64,000 nucleotides of DNA from Actinoplanes sp. KI2 (GTDB taxonomy: Bacteria; Actinomycetota; Actinomycetes; Mycobacteriales; Micromonosporaceae), in contig NZ_JAOSZE010000012.1 of the NCBI RefSeq assembly GCF_025630775.1, forward strand, positions 1-64,000, written 5' to 3'. Each line of letters opens with the position of its first letter. Position 1 is the stretch's first letter. Made by a program: the position numbers and the translations under genes. The notes beneath the pieces are model-generated. The model was not told where the DNA came from. It saw nothing but the letters and a program-made list of their open reading frames with translations, and did no database searches. Positions 51,801 to 60,842 of the stretch are shown piece after piece.

Positions 51801-54800
51801 ATCTGGTTGGTGCCGCCCGGCGCGGAGAACGAGGTCATCCGCCCGGCCAGGTCGTACCCGAACGTGCGCGTCGCCGTGCTCGCCGCCGCGCCCGCGCCGG
51901 ACTGTGCGGTCAGATTGCCCATGCTGTCGTACGCGTAGGTCTGGCTCACCCCGCCCGGCTCGGCGATCCCGACCAGCTGCCCCGCCGCGTCGTAGCTGCG
52001 GGTCCAGGTGCGATCCGAGGCCGCCGAATAGGAGTTGGTGACCGGCTCGATCGTCGACTCGACCGCGTTCATCGAGTTGTAGGTGTTCCAGAACGCGTTG
52101 CCGCGCCCGTCGGTGAACCTGGTTCGGTTGCCGTTCAGGTCGTACCCGAACGAGGTCAGGATCGACGTGGACGAGGTGGTCGGCTGCTTCTCCGACAACA
52201 CCAGACCGGTCGGGTCGTAGGTGAACGTGGTCGCCGTGCCACGCCCGTCGTAACTGGTCAGCACGTTGCCGGCCGCGTCGAAGGACCGCGACGACTTGGT
52301 CAACTGCGTGCCGCTCGCGTCGTACGACGCGGCGCTGTAGACCCGCGACAGCATGTCGTACGCGGTGTTCTGGTATGCCCCGCTCGGCTGGGTGACCCGG
52401 GTGGGCCGGCCCAGACCGTCATAGGTCGTCGTGGTCGTGTTCCCGGCGGCGTCGACCGCGGTGACCGGCTCTCCCGCCGCGTTGTACGTGTAGTTGGTGG
52501 TCACCCCGTTCGGGGAGGCCTGCGACTTGAGCCGACCGGCCGTGTCGTAGCTGTAGGTGGTGGTGAGCGTGTCGTTGGGCTGCCGCAGGATCTGCGTCGC
52601 GGTGGCCTTGCGGCCCAGGTAGTCGTACGTCATCTGGGCCGTCGCCCCGGTCGGCCCGGTCACCGAGATCGGGTTGCCGTCCAGGTCGAACGCGGTCGTG
52701 GTGACGCCGTCGTTCGGCGCGACCGTCTTCGCGAGCCGGCCCAGCTGGTCGTACGTGAAGTGGGTGGTGTTGCCCAGCTCGTCGGTGCTGGACGCGGTCT
52801 GCCCGAGGGTGTCGTAGACGACCGAGCTGACCGGGTTGATCGTCGTCCCGTCCGGCGCGGTGTATGACGGCCGGTGGGTTTCGTAGACCCGGCCCGCCCG
52901 GTCGTAGACGTTCGTCGTCTGGTTGCCGTTGGCGTCGACCGACTCGGTCGGGTCGCCGAAGGTGTCGTAGCCGGTGTAAGAGACCGGGCGGGCCACGACC
53001 GCGCCGTTCACGGTCTCCGCGGTCACCGACACGCCGGTGCTGACCGCCGGGTGCTCGTCCTCGTCGTAGGACACATCCGTGGCGTTGCCGCGCGGATCGG
53101 TCGTGCGCAGCGCCAGGCCACCCTCGTCCAGCTGGTAGGAGGTTCGGGTGACACCCGCGCCGGCGGCGGGAGCAGAGTTGCCGTAGACGGCCGAGATCTG
53201 TTGGTCGGTCAGGGCGGCCTGGTAGGCCTGCACGTCGGCGATCTGGCCGATGAAGCCGGAGCCGCCCCCCTGCGAGCCGATTTGCATCTGCCCGGCCGAC
53301 TGGTTGTTGAACGGGCTGCTCACCGTCGTGGTCGTGGCCAGCGCGCCGTTGATGTACAGCTTCACCGTGGACGTCTTCGGGTCGACGGTGGCCGCCAGGT
53401 GGGTCCAGGCGCCGACGGTCGGCACGCCGGCCGCGCTGTTGCTGGTCCACCAGCTGATGCTGCCGTCGGCGAGCCGGTTGGCTCCGGCCGCCGTCCAGGT
53501 GTTGCTGGCGGCAAGGTAGCCGAGTTTGATCGAGGAACTGCCGTTCGCGCCCGGCTGCTGAACGACGTACTGGTCACTGGCCTTTGTGTTCAGCTGCGCC
53601 CAGGCTGAGATCGTGTACGCCTGGGTGAGGTCCAGGATCGGATCGGTGCTCAGGATCCGCGACGCGCTCGCACCGGTAAAGCTGGCGCTGCCGGTGTGCC
53701 CGGGCGGGGCTGAGGTCGACCAGGTCACGGACGGATCGGCCTGGGCGACGTTGTTGCCGGCGCTGTCCGCCGCCGTCGTACCGGAGGTCTCGTCGAGCTT
53801 CCACCGGCCGACCGGCGTGGTCGCCGGGTCGCCGTTGTAGGCGACTTCGGCCCGCACGCGACCCTCGGCGTCGTACTGACGGTCGGTGACCGACAATGTG
53901 CTGCCGCCGCCGCTGCGGGTCGTTCTCACCACGTTGTCGTCGGGGGAGTAGACGTTGGTGGTGACCCGGTTCAGGCCGGTCGGGTCGAGGGTGATGCTGG
54001 TCTGCCGGCCGGCCGCGTCGTAGCCGAAGTTCGTGGTCGTGGCGCCGTTGTCGGTCACCCGGGTGGCCAGGTTCCCGGCCTTGTCGTAGGTGTCGCTCTC
54101 CTGAACGAACGTGGTCGCGCCGTCCGCGGGCGTGCCGTCGTCCTTGGGCGGCATGTTGCTGCGGATGACCTGCGCGGTCAGTCCGTCGTCGGTGTACTTG
54201 TACGAGGTCGTCCAGCCCTGCGCATCGGTGGTGCTGGCCAGCCGGCCGTTCGGGTCGTACTTCTTGGTCTCGGTGACCAGATCGACAGGGGCGCTGGGGT
54301 TGTTCGGATCCCCGGTCCAGCCCTTCATCGTCTCGGTCAGCACGTTGCCCTCGGCGTCGACCTCGAACGCGGTGACCCCGCCGTCCGAATCGGTCTCGGT
54401 GACCACCTGCCCGTACTGGTTGTACGTGAAGCTCGTGCTCTTACCGACCGCGTCGGTTTGCGACTGCTTCTGACCCAACGCGTTGTAGACGACCGTCTGC
54501 GTCCGCGCCACATCCCCACCGGTCGCGTCCGACGTGGTTTGCGACGTCATGTTCCCGTCGGCGTCGTACACGTCGGTCGTGACCGCGGTGTGCACCGCGC
54601 CGGTGACCCGGTTGGTGACCGCCGGGTCGGTCTGGGTGAGGACCCGGTCCTGCCCGTCGTAGGTGAACGTGCTGCTGCGCCCGTGCGGGAACGTCGAGGT
54701 CGTGGTCGTCTCGGAGATCTTGCGGCCGAGCTTGTCGTACGTGTAGGTGGTCACCTCACCGGCCGGCGACACCGTCTTGGCGACATCACCGTTCGCGTTG

Positions 54801-57800
54801 TAGCTGATCTGCTGCTTGCCGCCGGCGGCGTTGACCACCTGGTACGGCAGGCCGGCCGGGGCGAACCCGGAGTCCGCCGCCGCGACCGTGCTGCCGTCGG
54901 TGAAGCTCGTCGAGGTCACCCGGCCCAGCGGAGCGGTCGTGGTGAGCGGGTTGCCCTTCGCGTCGTACGTGCTCGTCGTCTTGTACGTGTCGTCCGTGGC
55001 GCTCGCCGAACGGGCGTCCCGGCTGGTGATCATCTCGTCGTTGCGCGGGTCGACCGGGTTCGACGCGTTCAGGTAGTACTCGTAATACGACGTCGAGCAT
55101 TTGCTCGCGGACTGGTCCTGGCAGGTGATCCGGGAGATCGTGTTGCCCCGCGCGTCCTGGTTGGCCTGCGTCCACACGCCGGTCGGGTCGTACACGAGGC
55201 TGGAGAAGCCGCCGACGTCGTAGCCGTAGCGGGTGGTGTTGCCCAGCGCGTCGGTCTCGTCGATCTGCCGGTTGTTGGTCAGGTCGTAGCTGTAGGACAG
55301 GGTCTTGCCACCCGGGTCGATGACGGTAACCGTCTTGACCGGCATGGTGATCGGTTTGATCGTGGTGTCGATGGTGGTCCACGCGACCGCGGAGCTCTGC
55401 TTGCTGGCCTGCCACTGCGCATCGACCTGCGCCGCGGTCAGCTCCGAGTCGTAGAACGCGGCCTCGGCGAGCTTTCCCGCGTAGTAGGAGGTGGTGTTCG
55501 CGGTCAGACCGGACCAGCCGGTTCCGGTGAGCCCAGCGCCAAGGTAGGCATTGGGCTGGGGACCGGGGGTCAGCGCCGTGCTGCCGTTGCTGAAGTTGGT
55601 CTTGACACCGTCGACGTACAGCGACTGGTTGGTGCCCGAGGTGGTCAGCACCGCCTCGTGCCACTTACCGTCGTTGACCGCGCCGGTCGAGGCCAGCCCC
55701 ATCGACCACCGATCGTTCGCGGCGCCCACACAGTCGTAGATGATCACCGGGTTACCGTCGACGGCCGAGTTGCTCGCGTCGTTCAGGCACCGGCCGGAGT
55801 TCGGGTTACGCAGCCCTCCGTTGTACGGCTGCCACACCTGATTCACGCCGCCGTTGCAGGTGTACAGCTCGACCTTGGTGCCGTTCGCGGTCGCCGACGC
55901 GCCGCCGGTGATGTCCAGGCACTTGCCCATGGTCCGGATGCTGCCGTCCGAATACATCTGCCAGTTCTGCGAGATGCTGCCGTTACACGTCCAGATGTCG
56001 ATCTTGTTCCCGTTGGCGGTACCGATGTTGTAGTCGTCGAGGCACTTACCGGCCACCCCCGAGCGCACCGGCCCGGTCGGCGTGGCCGAGGGCGACAGAC
56101 CCCGCAGCTTGCCGTCCGCGCCGATCCACAACGACGGCAGACCCGGCGCGGTCGTCGTGCCCAGCGCCCCACCCTGCACTCCGTACAGCACCTTGCCGGT
56201 CGCCGTCGTGTTGAACCACAGGCTCACCGAGTTCGCCCCGGCCGTGGCCACGCTGCCCGGCATCACCACGTTCGAGCTTGTGCCGTCGAACTGGGTCGCC
56301 GTGTTGTCCGCGAACGGGCCGGTCACGCCCAGCGTGGTCGCACTGTAGGAGGCGGTGTCGCCGGCGACCTCGTTCACCGCGTCGGTCACATCCGCGTCGT
56401 TCTCACCCAGCCGCCAATAGTCGAACGGCTTCGCCCCCAGCACCGACGCCGCATACACCGAGCTGTTGCCGGCGATGGTCGGCGTGCCCATCGTCCAGGT
56501 GCCGCCGTTCTGGTCGACGACGTTGGCCACCTGCCCGGCGGCGGGGTCGACGGTGACCTGCGCGGCGACTCCCCCGCCGGGCCGAGTGATCTTCGAGATG
56601 ATCGAGCTGCTGTTCTTCGCCACCCAGTACTGCGCGGTGACATCCGCGGCGGTCAACGCCTTGTTGTAGAACGCGACATCCGAGATCGAACCACCGAAGA
56701 AGTACGGTTTGCCCGAGGTGGCGCCGGTGTTCGCGTGGTCCGGCCAGCCGAAGCCGACATAGCCGGCGCCGACCGTCTCGAACGCCGAGCCGTTGGCGCC
56801 GAACATGGAGATCGTCCCGGCCAGGCTGCCCTGCGCCACCCCATCGATGTACATGGTCTGCGTGCTGCCCGCGCCGGAGAGCACGACATGGTGCCAGGCG
56901 TTGTCGGTCACCACCGCCGTCGACTTGATCGTCGTCGCGGCGCCCTGCCAGAACTCGCCCCGCAGATACCCGTTCTTATCGACATACAACGCCGGGGTGA
57001 AGTTGCTCCCCGAAGTGCCCAGCTTGACCGAGTCATGGCTGTAGCTGAACAGCACACCGTTGGGGACGCTGGTCTTGAACCACATGCTCACCGACTGGTA
57101 CGAGCCGTCCGCGACCAGCTTGCCCGGCAACGCCAGATACGACGTGCTGCCGTCGAACGAGGCCGCGGTCGCCGTCGACGAGCCCAGCCCGCCCGGCGCG
57201 CCCAGCGTCACGTTCCGGTAGATGCCGACGTCCATGCCGGCGTTGGTCAGCACACTGCTGGCCGCCGACGCGCTGCCCGCCGCGTCGTTGAGCCGCCAAT
57301 ACGAGTAGGGGTTCGAGTTCAGCGTCGCATTCGCATACTGATTGACGGTGTTGCCCCACGTGTACGCGGTGCACGCCGTGGTCGTGCCCGGCGGGCAGAC
57401 CGTGGCCAGCTGATCGTTGCCGGTGTAGCCGTAGGTCCACGTGTATCCGGAGCCACCCGCGGTCGGCGCGTCGGTGGTCACCGTCGCCACATGCGCCACG
57501 TTCGTCAACGCGGCCGGCGACCACGGCGTCGACGAGGTCCAGGTCAGCGTCAGCTTGCGGCCCGACGCATTGGTCATGCTGGTGGCCTGACCGGTCGTGC
57601 CGTCATAGCCGAAACTCAGCGCCCGCCCGTTGGCATCGATGATCTGCGTGACCCGGAAAACCCCGGAGCCACCCGACCGGCCGAACACATACTGCGTCGC
57701 ATCCTTGTCGGTCAGCGTGTACCCGGTGACCGTGCTGCCCGAGGTCTGCGCGGTGAACACCGCATACCGCCCGGACGGCGCCGTGAACGTGCCATCGCTG

Positions 57801-60157
57801 TTCCGGCCGAACGCCACCTCCGAACCGTTCGGATAGGTGACCACCACCGTCTGCACCGCACCGGCCGCGTCCAGCTTCTGCGTGGCCTTGGTGTCCAGAA
57901 TGCTCGACCAGCCCTGACCGAACGCGCCGAACCGGCGGGTGTCCAGGCTGTTGTAGCTACGCGAGATCTCCAGCTCCGGGCCGACGCCCGCCACGCTAGC
58001 GTCCGCCGCCGAGGTGGTGTAGTTGCCGTTGTTCGGGTCGAACCCGGCCCCCGGGTTCTGCGCCAGATCCGCAGTCAACCGCGGCTGCGGCACCGGGGTG
58101 GCGAACGCGAACGCCGCCGTCGCCGGCGCCGTGCTGGTGTGATCACCGACCGCCACCGTGTACAGGTACGTGGAGTTCCACGCCAGCTTCCCGGCCGGCA
58201 CCTGCCAGCCCGCCGTCGTCACCGTGCCCGAACTGGCCACCACCGCGGTGCCCGCGCTGTTGTAGATCGTGTACGCGTAGGTCAGACCGGTGTTCGGCGA
58301 GTTGTCCGGGTCATGCGCGCGGGTCACCAACTGCGGGGTCAGCGTCTCCACCGTCGCGTTGTTGCCCGGATACCGGGTGTCCACCTGCGGCGCCACATTC
58401 GCCGCCGCGGTCGTCAGCACCACCGCCGACGACGACGCGGCGAACACCTTGTACGCCGCCGGGTCGGTGTCCGAGGTCGCCAGCGCCACCCCGAAGCTCG
58501 TGCTGTCCACGGTCCCGTTGTTGAACGCCGCCGCATCCAGCGGGACGGTCACATCCGTCCCGGCCGCCGGATCCGCGGCGGTGTTGGCGCAGGCCGCGGC
58601 CGGGTTCGCCACCGTCAGCGACCCGATCGGCCGGGCCGCCAGCGCCGGACCGGGATACGTCGTCGCGGACAACGCCGCCGCCGAGGTCGCCGCGGACCGC
58701 GGATAGACCGAGAACGACCGTGCCGCCCCACACTTCGCGTACGTCAGATGCAGCTTCAACGACGCCGAGATGACCTTCTTGCCCTCGACCCGAGCGTTGA
58801 CGTCACCGAAGTTCAGGAACGAACGCGCCTTCGTCGAGCCGTTCGACGTCCCGATCGCCAGATCGCCACCGGCCTGCACACCGGGACCGGTCGCGGCGTT
58901 GTTGTCCACGAACGCGCCACGAGCGGCGGCCGTGGTCAGCGCACCGGAGACCGTGACCGGATACTTGCGGGCCGGATCGGCCAGCCACGCCCGATCCGCG
59001 GTCACCTTAACCGCCGGCGCACCGCCGACCGTCGTCAACGACAGGGTCACTGCCGACGACCGCACGAAATCGCCGGACGCCCGATCGAACGCCGAGTCCG
59101 ACATCGTCGCGCGCGGGAACCACGCCTGCACCTTGCCCGACTTGTCGACCAGCTCCACCGACCCGTCTTTGCCGAGCCGCGGGCTCAGCCCCGTCAGCCG
59201 CAGCGGGAACACCCACTCGTCGGTCGCCGGTGGCGCGGCCAGCACCAAGGACTGCTCGACACCGTCCGCGCTCGCCCGCAGCCGCAGGTCACCGCCCAGC
59301 AGAACACCGGCATACGTCGCGGTCGAACCGGTCACCACCGCCGGCGCCGGCGACGCATCGGCCAGGTCGTAACCGACCGAGTTCCCGCCCGGCAGCATGA
59401 TCGAGGCCAGCGGCCGGGCCGCCTTCGTGCCCGCCGAAGTCGCCGGCGTCGCGGTCGAGGCCGGCGTCGCGGTCGAGGCCGGCGTCGCGGTCGAGGCCGG
59501 CGTCGCGGTCGAGGCCGGCGTCGCGGTCGGTGAGGCGGTCGCTGCCCGGGCGGCCAGCGACACCTTCAGGCCGCTCGCCTTCACCCGCCAGCCGCCCGAG
59601 CCGTCCTTGACCAGCGTCGGGTCGATCTTCTGCCACCCGCCGCCGGACGTCCGGTAGTTGGTCGCGCCCGGCGTGTACACCCGCGTCGTCGTGCCGTCCG
59701 CGTTGGCGTACTGGTCCATCGTGGCGGTGGACTTCGCGGCGTCCCGCGTGCTGGTCGCCGCCACGAAGCCCCGCGACTTGCCGCGGATCTTGATGGGCTT
59801 CACCGCCGGCTGGTACGGCCGGTACGAATCCAGCGCGCCCTTCACCTTGCCCGGCGCCCGGCCCGCCCCACCGTTGGCCATCGTCGCCGCCGTCGGCACA
59901 TACCCACCGTGTTTGGGCTGCGGTCCGTGCGGATTCTGCGGTCCCTTCCCGCCCGGCGATTGCGCCGACGCGAACCGCACGTCCACAAGGCGCGTGAGCC
60001 AGCTCAACGGGAAGTGTCCATCGTGGACGTTGTCGGCCGGCATCGCCGTCGACAGACCGAAAACCACCAAGGTCACCAGCGCACAACGACGCCACCAAGT
60101 ACTCACAGGACCCCAGCTCCCCGTCTGCCGCGAGCATGATTCGGCGCCAAGATTCAC
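48887..60157 (-). CDS. Giant secreted Rhs/YD-repeat polymorphic toxin with HINT and deaminase-like tip
   Basis: The protein has 3756 residues. In order (approximate): signal/anchor helix 25-41; TATPAS-type linker 208-240; DNRLRE-like domain 400-590; FnIII-like 595-690; Rhs N-terminal domain 695-760; LamG 940-1170; a second LamG 1230-1590 with ricin-type lectin repeats inside it (1361-1486); long YD/Rhs repeats 1600-3170 interrupted by a third LamG at 2110-2320; Rhs core ending RWYNPGTGQFDSRD with NANPLTGTDPTGHG; Ala/Gly-rich helical region 3175-3450; HINT autoprocessing domain (CHSFEPDTRVVMADG to VLVHNN, 3457-3605); toxin 3606-3756. The tip has CAE near 3704 and CPNC near 3738, a zinc-deaminase pattern of the YwqJ type. 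GTG 60157 or GTG 60106 may be the start. Confidence 0.88.
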   Translation of the reverse strand: MNLGAESCSRQTGSWGPVSTWWRRCALVTLVVFGLSTAMPADNVHDGHFPLSWLTRLVDVRFASAQSPGGKGPQNPHGPQPKHGGYVPTAATMANGGAGRAPGKVKGALDSYRPYQPAVKPIKIRGKSRGFVAATSTRDAAKSTATMDQYANADGTTTRVYTPGATNYRTSGGGWQKIDPTLVKDGSGGWRVKASGLKVSLAARAATASPTATPASTATPASTATPASTATPASTATPATSAGTKAARPLASIMLPGGNSVGYDLADASPAPAVVTGSTATYAGVLLGGDLRLRASADGVEQSLVLAAPPATDEWVFPLRLTGLSPRLGKDGSVELVDKSGKVQAWFPRATMSDSAFDRASGDFVRSSAVTLSLTTVGGAPAVKVTADRAWLADPARKYPVTVSGALTTAAARGAFVDNNAATGPGVQAGGDLAIGTSNGSTKARSFLNFGDVNARVEGKKVISASLKLHLTYAKCGAARSFSVYPRSAATSAAALSATTYPGPALAARPIGSLTVANPAAACANTAADPAAGTDVTVPLDAAAFNNGTVDSTSFGVALATSDTDPAAYKVFAASSSAVVLTTAAANVAPQVDTRYPGNNATVETLTPQLVTRAHDPDNSPNTGLTYAYTIYNSAGTAVVASSGTVTTAGWQVPAGKLAWNSTYLYTVAVGDHTSTAPATAAFAFATPVPQPRLTADLAQNPGAGFDPNNGNYTTSAADASVAGVGPELEISRSYNSLDTRRFGAFGQGWSSILDTKATQKLDAAGAVQTVVVTYPNGSEVAFGRNSDGTFTAPSGRYAVFTAQTSGSTVTGYTLTDKDATQYVFGRSGGSGVFRVTQIIDANGRALSFGYDGTTGQATSMTNASGRKLTLTWTSSTPWSPAALTNVAHVATVTTDAPTAGGSGYTWTYGYTGNDQLATVCPPGTTTACTAYTWGNTVNQYANATLNSNPYSYWRLNDAAGSASAASSVLTNAGMDVGIYRNVTLGAPGGLGSSTATAASFDGSTSYLALPGKLVADGSYQSVSMWFKTSVPNGVLFSYSHDSVKLGTSGSNFTPALYVDKNGYLRGEFWQGAATTIKSTAVVTDNAWHHVVLSGAGSTQTMYIDGVAQGSLAGTISMFGANGSAFETVGAGYVGFGWPDHANTGATSGKPYFFGGSISDVAFYNKALTAADVTAQYWVAKNSSSIISKITRPGGGVAAQVTVDPAAGQVANVVDQNGGTWTMGTPTIAGNSSVYAASVLGAKPFDYWRLGENDADVTDAVNEVAGDTASYSATTLGVTGPFADNTATQFDGTSSNVVMPGSVATAGANSVSLWFNTTATGKVLYGVQGGALGTTTAPGLPSLWIGADGKLRGLSPSATPTGPVRSGVAGKCLDDYNIGTANGNKIDIWTCNGSISQNWQMYSDGSIRTMGKCLDITGGASATANGTKVELYTCNGGVNQVWQPYNGGLRNPNSGRCLNDASNSAVDGNPVIIYDCVGAANDRWSMGLASTGAVNDGKWHEAVLTTSGTNQSLYVDGVKTNFSNGSTALTPGPQPNAYLGAGLTGTGWSGLTANTTSYYAGKLAEAAFYDSELTAAQVDAQWQASKQSSAVAWTTIDTTIKPITMPVKTVTVIDPGGKTLSYSYDLTNNRQIDETDALGNTTRYGYDVGGFSSLVYDPTGVWTQANQDARGNTISRITCQDQSASKCSTSYYEYYLNASNPVDPRNDEMITSRDARSASATDDTYKTTSTYDAKGNPLTTTAPLGRVTSTSFTDGSTVAAADSGFAPAGLPYQVVNAAGGKQQISYNANGDVAKTVSPAGEVTTYTYDKLGRKISETTTTSTFPHGRSSTFTYDGQDRVLTQTDPAVTNRVTGAVHTAVTTDVYDADGNMTSQTTSDATGGDVARTQTVVYNALGQKQSQTDAVGKSTSFTYNQYGQVVTETDSDGGVTAFEVDAEGNVLTETMKGWTGDPNNPSAPVDLVTETKKYDPNGRLASTTDAQGWTTSYKYTDDGLTAQVIRSNMPPKDDGTPADGATTFVQESDTYDKAGNLATRVTDNGATTTNFGYDAAGRQTSITLDPTGLNRVTTNVYSPDDNVVRTTRSGGGSTLSVTDRQYDAEGRVRAEVAYNGDPATTPVGRWKLDETSGTTAADSAGNNVAQADPSVTWSTSAPPGHTGSASFTGASASRILSTDPILDLTQAYTISAWAQLNTKASDQYVVQQPGANGSSSIKLGYLAASNTWTAAGANRLADGSISWWTSNSAAGVPTVGAWTHLAATVDPKTSTVKLYINGALATTTTVSSPFNNQSAGQMQIGSQGGGSGFIGQIADVQAYQAALTDQQISAVYGNSAPAAGAGVTRTSYQLDEGGLALRTTDPRGNATDVSYDEDEHPAVSTGVSVTAETVNGAVVARPVSYTGYDTFGDPTESVDANGNQTTNVYDRAGRVYETHRPSYTAPDGTTINPVSSVVYDTLGQTASSTDELGNTTHFTYDQLGRLAKTVAPNDGVTTTAFDLDGNPISVTGPTGATAQMTYDYLGRKATATQILRQPNDTLTTTYSYDTAGRLKSQASPNGVTTNYTYNAAGEPVTAVDAAGNTTTTTYDGLGRPTRVTQPSGAYQNTAYDMLSRVYSAASYDASGTQLTKSSRSFDAAGNVLTSYDGRGTATTFTYDPTGLVLSEKQPTTSSTSILTSFGYDLNGNRTRFTDGRGNAFWNTYNSMNAVESTIEPVTNSYSAASDRTWTRSYDAAGQLVGIAEPGGVSQTYAYDSMGNLTAQSGAGAAASTATRTFGYDLAGRMTSFSAPGGTNQITYEDRGLPSWVGGPSGTTSFTWTRDGLMKSRIDAAGTTSYTYDGDDRLATLTNPTAGINQTYAYDVDSAVKTITYGGTGNVRTFSYDGMKRVTGDELKTAGGTSIAKIAYGWDANSNETSKTTTNFGGTTTANTYTYDLANRLNSWSDGTTTTAYTYDASGNRTGNGSTTYTYDQRNRLVGDSTGTGYTYSPRGTLTSTAKGTATETTVSDAFDQVASQTAGGSTSSYTYDALGRALQSGFAYTGTGNDLAADSGSTYVRDPNNAVVGASSGGNNREVWTDLHDDVVGQFTDTGTALSGSTVYDPFGTVKSSTGMLGNLGYQSEWTDNLTKRVNMAARWYNPGTGQFDSRDTVANNPVPDSVNANQYAYANANPLTGTDPTGHGWWSSITKAVSSATSAVASAASSVGSYVYQAASTAYSYASYAYHATVAAAYAGVAMGMDWVARKATKYGAKGLAKWAHRGRMAAAKKWREHTNRATRAQQDAERKGHALYQRTARAVQKVSKVVKDAGKATVKWAKKHKTLVEIGAVVLAVGATALLGPVGGALVGVAINLAKDAALGNIHNLKDLGTSALMGAAGALIGGGTGRIAAMIGSRVVGAAAGRIGCGIIGRTLSGALSGGVEGGIGGGLQDASTQLLTTGHINMKQTFQATVQGALVGAVTGGALGGKTPCHSFEPDTRVVMADGHTKPIGDVKLGDKVLSTDPATGRAEAKTVSVLHHNHDSDLADVTVKDAKTGKTSVLHTTQNHPFWNATKANWTDAKNLKAGDKLRSPDGETTQTVAAVKVWTGLKWMDDLTVNDVHTYYVLAGTTAVLVHNNNYCGKHASGESAENSDYIGRHLADNDLKKDLMDAGARRIDEVKGGLGDGDELPGAFSVGRDRTNGRVYHGESGSGAGLDPRVQSALPAESQMENGRPPEVCAEARMCTNALAGGSRLEDLDIVTVNQKGKRFKMCPNCATWVPGLVRSVLTG
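59445..59529. repeat. 18-base minisatellite in toxin N-terminal linker
   Basis: There are about 4.7 units of ggcgtcgcggtcgaggcc (59445-59462, 59463-59480, 59481-59498, 59499-59516, then a partial unit). On the coding strand they read repeats of ASTATP. The frame is kept, and unit identity is near perfect. Confidence 0.85.
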
Positions 60158-60253
60158 TGAAGATCACCTGTGCGTCAAGCGGCGATCAGGTAACGCTCTG
60201 TGTTGATGGATATCAATTCAAGCCGGACCGGATTCCCGTGTACGCTCCGCGCC

Positions 60254-60766
60254 GTGTCACGTATGCGAATGAGCCGTCGAACGTGGATCGCCGCCGCGGC
60301 GGCGGCCGCGATCGCAGCGGTCGGCCTCACCTGGCTGCTGTGGCCCGAGGACGCCGAACCCCGCGCCCGGCAATACACCGCGGCTACCGCGTGCCTGCTC
60401 ACCCCCGCCGCCGGCCTCACCGACAAGGACGCCGTGCTTGCCTGGGACGGCATGCAGAAAGCGTCCCTGGCCACCCACGGCAAAGTCCGCTACCTCGCCG
60501 TCGCCGGCGACCAGACCCCCGCCAACGCCGCCACCTACCTGGCCACCCTCGCCATCGGCGGCTGCAACCTGATCCTCGCCGCCGGCCAGGCCCCGGCCGC
60601 CGCCGTCGACGCCAACGCCGCCTCCTACCCGGCCATGCACTTCGTCGTCGTCGGCGCCGCCAAGACCCAGGCCAATGTCACCAAGATCACCGAGCCGGAC
60701 GCCGCCGCGACCACCGAGACGGTCCGCACCCTCGTCGACAAGGCCCTCAAGGACGCCGCCGGCTGA
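60254..60766 (+). CDS. Membrane-anchored BMP/PnrA-like protein, possibly leaderless
   Basis: This 170-residue protein has an N-terminal membrane helix ([22 protein letters not shown]). The extracellular part ([33 protein letters not shown]) resembles the central strand-loop of the basic membrane protein/PnrA family but is too short for a complete binding protein. TACGCT at 60241-60246 looks like a -10 element only seven bases before GTG 60254, which suggests a leaderless transcript; ATG 60263 and 60269 are alternatives. It is divergent from the Rhs toxin gene, whose regulation it might share. Confidence 0.65.
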   Translation: MSRMRMSRRTWIAAAAAAAIAAVGLTWLLWPEDAEPRARQYTAATACLLTPAAGLTDKDAVLAWDGMQKASLATHGKVRYLAVAGDQTPANAATYLATLAIGGCNLILAAGQAPAAAVDANAASYPAMHFVVVGAAKTQANVTKITEPDAAATTETVRTLVDKALKDAAG

Positions 60767-60777
60767 CCCGCCGCGCC

Positions 60778-60791
60778 GGGACCTTCGGCCC
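60778..60791 (+). promoter_or_regulatory. DosR-like box upstream of pflB
   Basis: GGGACCTTCGGCCC differs from the island consensus at one position. AAGGCT at 60815-60820 lies exactly 30.5 bases from its centre. It sits alone about 40 kb from the next copy. Confidence 0.7.
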
Positions 60792-60842
60792 TGCATCCGC
60801 CACGCCGATCCGGCAAGGCTGGAGATGGACGAAGGAGGGCCC

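Noticed and set aside
54458..59533. A 1691-codon open frame on the plus strand opposite the Rhs toxin
   Set aside because: It is Arg/Gly-rich with no domain, an expected antisense artefact of high-GC codon bias. The minus-strand frame has clear YD repeats, LamG and HINT domains.
48887..60157. Type VI-secreted Rhs effector
   Set aside because: There is no PAAR or VgrG-like region, and none of the type VI genes are present. An N-terminal hydrophobic signal and surface-binding LamG/ricin modules suggest another export route in a Gram-positive.
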